Shown: piece after piece, positions 1 to 5,216 of the stretch
Layout: every line of letters begins with the position of its first letter
Position numbering within the stretch: the stretch's first letter is position 1
Source: Sedimenticola sp.
GTDB taxonomy: Bacteria > Pseudomonadota > Gammaproteobacteria > Chromatiales > Chromatiaceae
DNA: 5,216 nucleotides
Direction: 5' to 3'
Assembly (NCBI GenBank): GCA_027023915.1
Contig: JALVUB010000306.1
Location: forward strand, 10,253-15,468
Program-made: the position numbers and the translations under genes
The notes under the pieces: model-generated
The model's database searches: none
The model's input: the letters and a program-made list of their open reading frames with translations, nothing else
What the model was told of the DNA's origin: nothing

Positions 1-9
1 TGGAAGGAA

Positions 10-321
10 ATGATGGCAGCCGTGCAGGCTTTTCACGACAAACACGATTTCAAGAATACCGGTGGCGAGGAGCTCACCTACCGGGTGGCGCTCATGGCCG
101 AGGAGCTTGGAGAGATCTCTTCCTGCGTGACCAAAGGAAAAAGTAAGGACTTACTCTCGGAAGAGGTGGCCGACCTGTTGATCCTGCTCATGGGCACCGG
201 CATCGCCGCCGATTTCGATCTGAACCAAGCCTTCTGGAACAAAATGGAAAAATTGATGCGGCGGAACAGCCGCATGATTAATGGGCGCATCCGGGTTTCC
301 GAGTTCCGGGATATGGAATGA
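10..321 (+). CDS. MazG-like nucleotide pyrophosphohydrolase (possibly 5'-partial)
   Basis: This is a small all-alpha NTP pyrophosphohydrolase of the MazG/phosphoribosyl-ATP-pyrophosphatase type. Such enzymes hydrolyse (d)NTPs or similar nucleotides to monophosphate and pyrophosphate with Mg2+; the substrate here is unknown. The metal-binding pattern ExxE...ExxD is visible as E32-E35 and E52-D55, 16 residues apart, on two predicted helices. A basic stretch follows (K78-R88). At 103 residues it fits the single-domain members, not the two-domain MazG. The start is uncertain. GGAAGG at 2-7 could serve the ATG at 13 (5-base spacing), but the frame is open to the window edge (Trp-Lys-Glu precede Met1), and relatives as I recall them have a few more residues, so the true start may lie off the window. 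Its stop overlaps the gmhB start in ATGA, implying translational coupling. Family assignment is solid; the physiological role is not. Confidence 0.8.
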   Translation: MMAAVQAFHDKHDFKNTGGEELTYRVALMAEELGEISSCVTKGKSKDLLSEEVADLLILLMGTGIAADFDLNQAFWNKMEKLMRRNSRMINGRIRVSEFRDME

Positions 322-863
322 TTCAGCGCTACATCATTCTTGACAGAGACGGGGTCATCAACCAGGACTCCGACAACTATATCAAGAGCGCGGAGGAGTG
401 GATTCCACTGCCCGGCAGCCTGGAAGCGATTGCACGGCTAAACCAGGCTGGTTATTCGGTAGCGGTGGCCACCAATCAGTCTGGAATAGCCCGGGGGCTG
501 TTCGATCAGCGCACACTGAACGCCATGCACCAGAAATTCCACCGGGAGCTGGCCAGCTTCGGCGCACACGTGGATCTCATCGCTTGGTGTCCTCACGGGC
601 CGGAAGACGATTGTCCCTGCCGCAAGCCCAAGCCCGGGCTTTATCAGGAGATCGCCCGCCGCTGGGATGTCTCTCTGGAAAACATGCCCATTGTGGGAGA
701 CAGCCTGCGGGATCTTGAAGCAGCCGTCACCGTCAAAGCCAAGCCCATTCTGGTGCGCACCGGCAAGGGAGAACGAACGGTGCAAAATCTTGGTGATTTG
801 CAAGCAGAGATTTTCGACGACCTGGCCGCCGTGGTTGAACATCTTTTGCGGGAAGAGGCGTGA
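318..863 (+). CDS. gmhB: D-glycero-beta-D-manno-heptose-1,7-bisphosphate 7-phosphatase
   Basis: This HAD-superfamily phosphatase removes the C7 phosphate from heptose 1,7-bisphosphate in the ADP-heptose pathway that supplies the LPS inner core; it acts in the cytosol. All motifs are present in 181 residues: motif I with nucleophile D9 and acid/base D11 (LDRDGVIN), motif II T52 in TNQSG, the basic CRKPKPG stretch (R102, K103, K105), and motif IV GDSLRD (D128, D132). A structural zinc site is visible as C91, H93, C99 and C101. The loop between H93 and C99 is shorter than in E. coli GmhB, where the ligands are C92, H94, C107 and C109. The ATG start lies in an ATGA overlap with the upstream gene, and no strong ribosome binding site precedes it, so coupled translation is likely. 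The histidinol-phosphate phosphatase domain of HisB is a close relative, but the lipid gene next door and the absence of his genes favour GmhB. Confidence 0.93.
   Translation: MIQRYIILDRDGVINQDSDNYIKSAEEWIPLPGSLEAIARLNQAGYSVAVATNQSGIARGLFDQRTLNAMHQKFHRELASFGAHVDLIAWCPHGPEDDCPCRKPKPGLYQEIARRWDVSLENMPIVGDSLRDLEAAVTVKAKPILVRTGKGERTVQNLGDLQAEIFDDLAAVVEHLLREEA
851..858 (+). promoter_or_regulatory. Ribosome binding site fixing the plsC GTG start
   Basis: GGAAGAGG lies at the very end of gmhB and 9 bases before GTG at 868. It decides the start of the acyltransferase: the same frame is open much further upstream (ATG at 667), but that extension lies wholly inside gmhB and has no acyltransferase character. 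TTG at 877 is a weaker alternative. Confidence 0.7.
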
Positions 864-867
864 AACC

Positions 868-1593
868 GTGGTACTTTTGCGTTCGTCGCTCTATTTCCTG
901 TCCCTGATACTCACCACCCTGATATTCGGCCTGGGCATGTCCACCATCGGACTGGCATTACCTCTCGGTTTACGAGACCGAATGGCCAATACATGGGCAC
1001 GAAGCAATATCTGGTTTATGAAGTGGCTGTTAGGGCTGGATTACCGCATTCAGGGAGAGGAACACCTGCCCTCGGGGCCAGCCATCATCATGAGCAAGCA
1101 CCAGTCGGCCTGGGAGACCATTTCCCTGCGGGGCATACTTCCACCTTCCCAGTCATGGGTGTTGAAAAGAGAACTGACATGGATTCCGGTTTTCGGCTGG
1201 GCGCTGGCGGCGGTGCCCAATATCGCCATTGACCGAAAATCGGGACGCAAGGCTGTTCGAAAAATTATTGAGCGAGGCACGGAATTGCTGAAACAAGGCC
1301 GCACCATCATCATATTCCCCGAGGGCACCCGCACCCAGCCGGGTGAACGCCACAAATACGGTATTGGCGGCGGGCTGCTTGCCGAGCATTCGGGCTATCC
1401 TGTTATTCCAGTTGCCCTCAATGCTGGCGTGTTCTGGCCGCGCCGAAGCTTTCTCAAATATCCCGGAACCATCGACATGGTGGTCGGTCCGCCCATCGAA
1501 ACAAAAGGCAAAAAGGCATCCCAGATTACCCGGGAAGTGGAAGCCTGGATCGAGTCGAAAATGACTGAGCTACCTCTTGAAAGGAAAGATTAA
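868..1593 (+). CDS. plsC: 1-acyl-sn-glycerol-3-phosphate acyltransferase (PlsC family)
   Basis: This enzyme transfers an acyl chain to the sn-2 position of lysophosphatidic acid, giving phosphatidic acid for phospholipids, at the inner face of the cytoplasmic membrane. With the GTG start it has 241 residues, normal for the family. A hydrophobic N-terminal segment (about 8-33) is a membrane anchor. The acyltransferase blocks follow in order: block I H78-X4-E83 (KHQSAWE), block II around K100-R101 and D122-R123, block III FPEGTR (150-155), block IV YPVIPVAL (177-184). Block I has Glu where the textbook motif is HX4D; I recall this variant as usual in this subfamily, so activity is not in doubt. 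The Pseudomonas gene at this position is named lptA, so lysophospholipid or other glycerolipid acceptors are possible. It starts 4 bases after the gmhB stop and converges on gyrB. Confidence 0.92.
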   Translation: MVLLRSSLYFLSLILTTLIFGLGMSTIGLALPLGLRDRMANTWARSNIWFMKWLLGLDYRIQGEEHLPSGPAIIMSKHQSAWETISLRGILPPSQSWVLKRELTWIPVFGWALAAVPNIAIDRKSGRKAVRKIIERGTELLKQGRTIIIFPEGTRTQPGERHKYGIGGGLLAEHSGYPVIPVALNAGVFWPRRSFLKYPGTIDMVVGPPIETKGKKASQITREVEAWIESKMTELPLERKD

Positions 1594-1601
1594 CTCACAT
1601 T

Positions 1602-1610
1602 TTATCCACA
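1602..1610 (+). promoter_or_regulatory. DnaA box TTATCCACA (left copy)
   Basis: This is a perfect match to TTATCCACA, the high-affinity DnaA-binding 9-mer of E. coli oriC R1/R4 type. It is paired with an inverted perfect copy 12 bp away (21 bp centre to centre, about two helical turns, so both lie on the same DNA face). Location near gyrB/recF, genes that usually flank oriC, supports function. Binding itself is inferred. Confidence 0.7.
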
Positions 1611-1622
1611 GTATGAGCATCC

Positions 1623-1631
1623 TGTGGATAA
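1623..1631 (-). promoter_or_regulatory. DnaA box TTATCCACA (right copy, inverted)
   Basis: This is a perfect DnaA box on the - strand, lying 7 bases past the gyrB stop codon. Together with the left copy it forms a head-to-head pair in the only intergenic space between two convergent operons. A role in DnaA titration, as an origin accessory site or as a roadblock between converging polymerases is possible; the sequence alone does not choose. Confidence 0.7.
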
Positions 1632-1637
1632 AACAGG

Positions 1638-4058
1638 TCAGATATCCAAATTCTCCACTGACAAGGCATTTGTCTCTATAAATTCGCGCCTGGGCTCCAC
1701 TTCATCCCCCATAAGCGTGGTAAACACTTCATCAGCTCCCACCGCGTCTTCGATTTTTACCTGAAGCAGACGCCGGGATTCGGGGTTCATGGTAGTTTCC
1801 CACAGCTGCTCAGGGTTCATCTCGCCCAAACCTTTATAACGCTGGATATGCTGCCCTCTTCGGCCTTCGGCCATCAGCCATTCGAGCGCCTGACCAAAGT
1901 TGTCCACTGGTTGAACCTTCTCTCCCCGACGTATATAAGCACCTCTTTCCAACAGCCCTTGAAGTTTCTCTCCAAGCACTCTGAGTTTTTGGTAGTCCGC
2001 GCTCTGGAAAAATTCCAGTGGCAGTTCACGCCGGTTTTCTATGCCATGAGTCGAATGGATAATGGAAATTGATCTGGGCTCTCCATTTTCATCCCTATCC
2101 AAGATGAGTTTGTAGCTTTCCGCCACGCTCTGCTCTTGCTGAAGCAGTTTTTGGACCTGTTGCAACCAATCGTTGATGGACTCGGCGCTGGACAACAATT
2201 GCTCATCCACTGGCGGTACCTGAATAAGCGCTTCCATGAAGCGGCCATCATAACGGCGGGAAAGGCGGGCGATTATGGCACGGCCGGCAATGAATTCAGT
2301 CGCCAGCGCCTCCAGGGCGGAAGCTGACATGGGCGGTGCCTCTGCGTTGACATGGAATTCAGCGCCATCCAGCGCCATTTGTAGCAGGTACTGGTTCAGC
2401 TCCAGATCATCCTTGAGATAACGTTCCTGTTTTCCTTTTTTCACCTTATAAAGTGGTGGTTGTGCGATATAGACATGGCCACGCTCTATTAGCTCCGGCA
2501 TCTGGCGATAAAAGAAAGTGAGCAACAGGGTGCGAATGTGGGCGCCATCCACATCAGCATCGGTCATGATTATGATGCGGTGATAACGTAGCTTGTCGGG
2601 GTTGAACTCTTCCCTACCGATGCCGCAACCCAGCGCGGTGATGAGTGTGCCTACTTCGGCTGAGGAGAGCATCTTGTCGAAGCGCGCTTTCTCCACGTTC
2701 AGAATTTTTCCTTTGAGCGGCAGTATGGCTTGATAGGCACGGTTACGTCCCTGCTTGGCCGATCCGCCGGCGGAATCACCCTCTACCAGGTAAAGCTCTG
2801 ATTTCGCGGGATCTTTTTCCTGGCAATCAGCCAATTTACCTGGCAGCCCGGCAACATCCAACACACCTTTTCGCCTGGTCATCTCACGCGCCTTGCGGGC
2901 GGCTTCCCGGGCTCTGGCCGCCTCCACCATCTTGCTGCCGATAGCCTTGGCATCAGTTGGATTTTCCAGTAAGAACTCACGAAGCTTCTCGGATACCAGG
3001 CTTTCAACGATACCTTTTACTTCCGATGAAACCAGCTTGTCTTTGGTCTGGGAAGAGAATTTGGGATCGGGTACTTTTACCGACAACACAGCGGTAAGCC
3101 CTTCCCTGGCATCATCCCCGCTGGGATGAACCTTCTGTTTTTTTAAGAGTCCCGCTTCATCAATGTATTGGTTCAAGGTTCGGGTCAAAGCGCTTCGCAG
3201 GCCAGCCAGATGAGTACCGCCATCCTTTTGTGGAATATTGTTGGTAAAACAAAAGATAGCTTCCTGGTAGGACTCATTCCATTGCATGGCGACCTCCACC
3301 ACCACGCCGTCCCGTTCGGCGGTGAAATGGAAAACTTTCTGATGAAGCGGGGTCTTTTTGTTGTTGAGGTGTTCGACAAAGGCGCGGATTCCCCCTTCAT
3401 ACTCAAAGAGATCCTCCCGCCCGCCACGTTCGTCCTTTAGGTGGATGCGAACACCTGAGTTCAGGAATGACAGTTCCCGAAGGCGCTTGGCGAGAATGTC
3501 GTAATGGAATTCGGTATCGCTGAATATTTCGGGACTGGGCTTGAATCGTATGGTGGTGCCAGTTTCATCGATATCACCGATCGGCGCCAGAGGCGCTTCT
3601 GGCTCGCCCAGATGGTATTTCTGATACCACACCTTTCCATTTCGACGTATTGTGAGTTCCAACTCATCGGAAAGGGCGTTGACTACCGAGACCCCCACGC
3701 CGTGAAGACCACCTGACACTTTGTAAGAGTTATCGTCAAACTTTCCGCCGGCATGAAGAATGGTCATGATGACCTCGGCGGCGGATTTGCCCTCTTCCTC
3801 ATGCATATCCACCGGAATACCACGACCATCATCGGTAACGCTCACCGATCCGTCAATGTGGATAGTTACATCAATACTGTGGCAATAGCCCGCCAGGGCC
3901 TCGTCGATGGCATTGTCAACCACCTCGAACACCATGTGGTGAAGGCCTGTGCCGTCGTCGGTATCTCCGATATACATGCCCGGACGCTTGCGAACCGCAT
4001 CCAGCCCCTTGAGAACCTTGATGGAGGAAGAGTCGTATTCCTTACCCTTTTTTGTCAT
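1638..4058 (-). CDS. gyrB: DNA gyrase subunit B
   Basis: This is the ATPase and TOPRIM subunit of the gyrase A2B2 complex, which introduces negative supercoils. It has 806 residues and all domains. The GHKL ATPase is at about 1-225: catalytic E45 and N49 in FEVVDNAIDEA, D76-x-R79-G80, the lid GGLHGVG 116-122. The transducer (about 230-395) has Q337 and K339 in QTKDK. The TOPRIM region has E426 in EGDSAGGSAKQGR, D500 and D502 in DADVDG, and PLKGK 447-451. The gammaproteobacterial insertion runs from about 565 to 735, and the C-terminal QRYKGLGEMN is at 739-748. Positions matching E. coli resistance sites are wild type: R139 (R136, aminocoumarins), D428 and K449 (D426, K447, quinolones). The ATG is preceded by AGGAG with 6-base spacing. 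It follows recF with its own leader and converges on plsC. No frameshift or missing catalytic residue is seen. Confidence 0.99.
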   Translation of the reverse strand: MTKKGKEYDSSSIKVLKGLDAVRKRPGMYIGDTDDGTGLHHMVFEVVDNAIDEALAGYCHSIDVTIHIDGSVSVTDDGRGIPVDMHEEEGKSAAEVIMTILHAGGKFDDNSYKVSGGLHGVGVSVVNALSDELELTIRRNGKVWYQKYHLGEPEAPLAPIGDIDETGTTIRFKPSPEIFSDTEFHYDILAKRLRELSFLNSGVRIHLKDERGGREDLFEYEGGIRAFVEHLNNKKTPLHQKVFHFTAERDGVVVEVAMQWNESYQEAIFCFTNNIPQKDGGTHLAGLRSALTRTLNQYIDEAGLLKKQKVHPSGDDAREGLTAVLSVKVPDPKFSSQTKDKLVSSEVKGIVESLVSEKLREFLLENPTDAKAIGSKMVEAARAREAARKAREMTRRKGVLDVAGLPGKLADCQEKDPAKSELYLVEGDSAGGSAKQGRNRAYQAILPLKGKILNVEKARFDKMLSSAEVGTLITALGCGIGREEFNPDKLRYHRIIIMTDADVDGAHIRTLLLTFFYRQMPELIERGHVYIAQPPLYKVKKGKQERYLKDDLELNQYLLQMALDGAEFHVNAEAPPMSASALEALATEFIAGRAIIARLSRRYDGRFMEALIQVPPVDEQLLSSAESINDWLQQVQKLLQQEQSVAESYKLILDRDENGEPRSISIIHSTHGIENRRELPLEFFQSADYQKLRVLGEKLQGLLERGAYIRRGEKVQPVDNFGQALEWLMAEGRRGQHIQRYKGLGEMNPEQLWETTMNPESRRLLQVKIEDAVGADEVFTTLMGDEVEPRREFIETNALSVENLDI

Positions 4059-4064
4059 CGAAAA

Positions 4065-4069
4065 CTCCT
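4065..4069 (-). promoter_or_regulatory. gyrB ribosome binding site
   Basis: AGGAG on the - strand, 6 bases before the gyrB ATG. It supports this start and an N-terminus three residues longer than in E. coli. Confidence 0.8.
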
Positions 4070-4145
4070 GCTAACGAAGCGCTGATAAAGGCGTTTCATG
4101 ACTTTTTCAGCGTCGCCACTCGGTAAATGCGGTTTACTCCAAAAC

Positions 4146-4171
4146 CAATGGCTTGGCGCCATTGCTGGCGC
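4146..4171 (-). promoter_or_regulatory. Two overlapping, mutually exclusive hairpins in the gyrB leader
   Basis: In the untranslated region before gyrB, 4146-4152 pairs with 4158-4164 (7 bp, 5-base loop), and 4156-4161 pairs with 4166-4171 (6 bp, 4-base loop, all G-C but one). They share bases 4158-4163, so only one can form at a time. In the gyrB direction the 7-bp stem is followed by a short GTTTT run, which gives it a weak terminator-like look. It could be a weak recF terminator or an attenuator in the gyrB leader. The pairing is seen directly; the function is a guess. Confidence 0.35.
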
Positions 4172-4200
4172 TTCCGTGTGCCGGAGGAAGGACCAAATTT

Positions 4201-4215
4201 TCAGGCCTTGCCTGA
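4201..4215 (-). repeat. Small inverted repeat in the recF-gyrB gap
   Basis: TCAGGC and GCCTGA are separated by three bases, giving a compact 6-bp stem, at the upstream end of the gyrB leader if transcription starts near 4221. In the gyrB direction it is followed by AAAATTT, not a T run, so it is not a convincing terminator. It may be only a leader hairpin. Confidence 0.35.
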
Positions 4216-4227
4216 GGAACAGGGGGG

Positions 4228-4236
4228 ATTGTATCA
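4228..4236 (-). promoter_or_regulatory. Candidate gyrB promoter (extended -10)
   Basis: On the - strand TGATACAAT is an extended -10 (TGn plus TACAAT, one mismatch from TATAAT). No good -35 hexamer lies 16-18 bases upstream, as is tolerated with an extended -10. Transcription would start near 4221, followed by a C-rich stretch, leaving a leader of about 160 bases before gyrB. It is the best sigma-70-like match I found by eye in the 212-base gap. Confidence 0.4.
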
Positions 4237-4270
4237 GATTCGGTTTGAGCAGATCTGTTGCAAAGGTGCA

Positions 4271-5216
4271 TCAATACAACTTGCCTTGTTCCACGTGGAA
4301 CATTTTTACCGCATTCGTCCCTACTGAAAAATTTTGTAGTGCTGTCATGAATACTTGAAACGGCTGGGAACCCAACCAATCCAACACAGCCGATATTCTA
4401 ACCTTATCCAGCTCTGCCGGGAGGTCGTCAATAAGCACGACAGGTCTTTCAATTTGTGGTTCCTTTTTCATCAACATCATCGATGAAAAGACCAACCCAT
4501 AGACCAGAATTTTCTGTTGACCACGGGAAAGCACCTTAGCAGCATGGCGATTTTTTATGGTAATTTTCAAATCCGCCCTGTGAGGACCTACAGTGGAGTA
4601 TCCCAAACGAAGATCGTCGCTTAGGTGGTGGTCCAACGCCTGTAGCAGGTTCCCTTCCTTCCACCCACGTCGATATTCGACCGTCGAATCAAAAGACGCA
4701 CCCAGGTTTTCAAGTTGCGTCGGCAGAACATCGATAAGTCGTTGAACGAACCGCTCTCGTAATTTGGTGATACGTTCACCTTTTGAAACGATGGATGGGT
4801 GAAAAGATCGAGCGAGCATAGTATCTCCGGTCTTCAAAGCCTTATTTCGCTGCTTTATCGCTCTGACATAGCTTTTTACCACCTCATGATAATCATGTTC
4901 CACGTGGAACAACGCCTCATCCAGAAACCGCCGCCGCAATTCCGGCCCTTCTTCTATCAATTTATGTGATGATTGGGTCAACGCCACCACCGGGAGCCGA
5001 CGAATCAATTCTGAACGACGATTTATTTCGACTCCACCAGACCGTGCTATGAAGCGCCCCGGTTCCCTTTGTACGCCCAAAAAAGTTTTTCGACCCTGAT
5101 CGGAAAGGAGTTCAGCGCCAATGGATGTCGCGCTGCAACCGGCGCGAATCAAAGGTCCTGCTTCGCTATGACGAAAACTTCTGCCCTGCCCAAGCAGATA
5201 GATTGATTCAAGAACT
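4271..5216 (-). CDS. recF: DNA replication and repair protein RecF (5'-partial)
   Basis: RecF is an SMC/ABC-like ATPase that, with RecO and RecR, helps load RecA onto gapped DNA at stalled forks. The window holds the C-terminal 314 residues. The frame stays open to the right edge, reading LESIYLLGQGRSFR just inside it, as after the Walker A helix of E. coli RecF. About 38 residues including Walker A are off the window. A TTG at 5150-5152 is internal, not the start. Visible landmarks are RRRFLDEALFHVE before the coiled-coil arms, the ABC signature LSRGQQK (4511-4531), Walker B with D-loop LIDDLPAELD (4406-4435), and the C-terminal KMFHVEQGK. Estimated full length is about 352, against 357 in E. 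coli. dnaN should lie upstream. The gene contains two parS sites in its coding sequence. Confidence 0.97.
   Translation of the reverse strand, partial: VLESIYLLGQGRSFRHSEAGPLIRAGCSATSIGAELLSDQGRKTFLGVQREPGRFIARSGGVEINRRSELIRRLPVVALTQSSHKLIEEGPELRRRFLDEALFHVEHDYHEVVKSYVRAIKQRNKALKTGDTMLARSFHPSIVSKGERITKLRERFVQRLIDVLPTQLENLGASFDSTVEYRRGWKEGNLLQALDHHLSDDLRLGYSTVGPHRADLKITIKNRHAAKVLSRGQQKILVYGLVFSSMMLMKKEPQIERPVVLIDDLPAELDKVRISAVLDWLGSQPFQVFMTALQNFSVGTNAVKMFHVEQGKLY
4287..4302. promoter_or_regulatory. parS: parS centromere site (copy near recF 3' end)
   Basis: TGTTCCACGTGGAACA is a perfect 16-bp palindrome matching the chromosomal ParB-binding consensus (TGTTYCACGTGRAACA), in the fully symmetric form known from Pseudomonas. 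ParB loads here, spreads and, with ParA and SMC, segregates origins. It lies in the last codons of recF and encodes Phe-His-Val-Glu. Confidence 0.88.
4896..4911. promoter_or_regulatory. parS: parS centromere site (second copy, mid recF)
   Basis: This is an identical 16-bp perfect palindrome TGTTCCACGTGGAACA, 609 bp from the other copy, in the same reading frame and again encoding Phe-His-Val-Glu. The flanking bases differ, so this is not a recent duplication of a longer block. Origin-proximal position fits parS. Confidence 0.88.

Larger units (their letters stand above)
1600..1633. repeat. 34-bp near-perfect palindrome in the plsC/gyrB convergent gap
   Basis: A 12-base arm (1600-1611) is repeated exactly in inverted orientation at 1622-1633. 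The 10-base centre itself contains ATG/CAT, so apart from one mismatched pair (1612/1621) and the central two bases the whole element is palindromic. It fills most of the 44 bases between the plsC and gyrB stop codons. Each arm contains a DnaA box. As RNA it could fold into a strong hairpin from either strand and protect 3' ends. It has T's before and A's after the stem on both strands, the reverse of an intrinsic terminator, so a standard terminator reading is not supported. Confidence 0.9.

Noticed and set aside
562..577. A CACGTGG core in gmhB as a third parS site.
   Set aside because: Only the central bases fit; the outer half-sites do not match the parS consensus and are not palindromic.
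667..867. The plsC reading frame is open upstream to an ATG at 667, giving a 308-residue product.
   Set aside because: The extra 67 residues lie inside gmhB in another frame, are low-quality Cys/Trp/Pro-rich sequence, and a good ribosome binding site precedes GTG 868.
3753..4085. A 110-codon + strand open frame opposite the start of gyrB.
   Set aside because: It lies almost entirely antisense to highly conserved gyrB codons, shows no protein family signal and has no clear ribosome binding site.
4123..4137. GTAAA/TTTAC inverted repeat in the gyrB leader as an operator.
   Set aside because: Five base pairs, A-T rich and without a known matching regulator; too weak to call.
4098..4358. An 86-codon + strand open frame across the recF-gyrB gap and the recF 3' end.
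   Set aside because: It has no recognisable domain, overlaps recF antisense and has an unconvincing start region; most likely spurious.
4404..4412. TTATCCAGC in recF (and TTATCCATT on the - strand at 2054-2062) as further DnaA boxes.
   Set aside because: Both match only 7 of 9 bases and lie in constrained coding sequence; such matches are expected by chance.
5184..5191. GGGCAGGG on the - strand, matching the E. coli FtsK-orienting KOPS motif and pointing away from the presumed origin.
   Set aside because: A single match to a motif with seven fixed bases is expected roughly 0.6 times by chance in a window this size on two strands.

Overview
This window comes from the chromosome of a gammaproteobacterium, close to the replication origin. 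GyrB is 806 residues, about the size of E. coli GyrB (804), and carries the long C-terminal insertion typical of gammaproteobacterial GyrB. It is followed by a convergent plsC-gmhB pair, the arrangement I recall from the origin region of Pseudomonas (gyrB, then the lptA/plsC-type acyltransferase, then gmhB). The genus cannot be named from this sequence. dnaN and dnaA would be expected beyond the right edge.

Layout, left to right. On the + strand are a MazG-like nucleotide pyrophosphohydrolase (10-321), the heptose-bisphosphate phosphatase gmhB (318-863, 4-base overlap) and a PlsC acyltransferase (868-1593, GTG start, 4-base gap). They look like one translationally coupled operon that enters the window from the left. 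A 44-base convergent gap (1594-1637) is mostly filled by a palindrome of two perfect, inverted DnaA boxes. On the - strand are gyrB (1638-4058), a 212-base leader/promoter region (4059-4270) and recF (4271 to the right edge, missing about its first 38 residues). No gene-free stretch exceeds 300 bases.

All genes are housekeeping: outer-membrane/LPS and phospholipid synthesis on the left, DNA topology and recombinational repair on the right. The most interesting content is non-coding signal. recF contains two identical 16-bp perfect palindromes matching the chromosomal ParB site parS, exactly 609 bp apart, in the same reading frame and encoding the same Phe-His-Val-Glu. The gyrB/plsC gap carries the inverted DnaA-box pair. 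Origin-region signals for segregation (ParB) and initiation (DnaA) are thus found within about 3.3 kb, inside or between housekeeping genes. I see no new multi-gene system, mobile element, CRISPR array or RNA gene.
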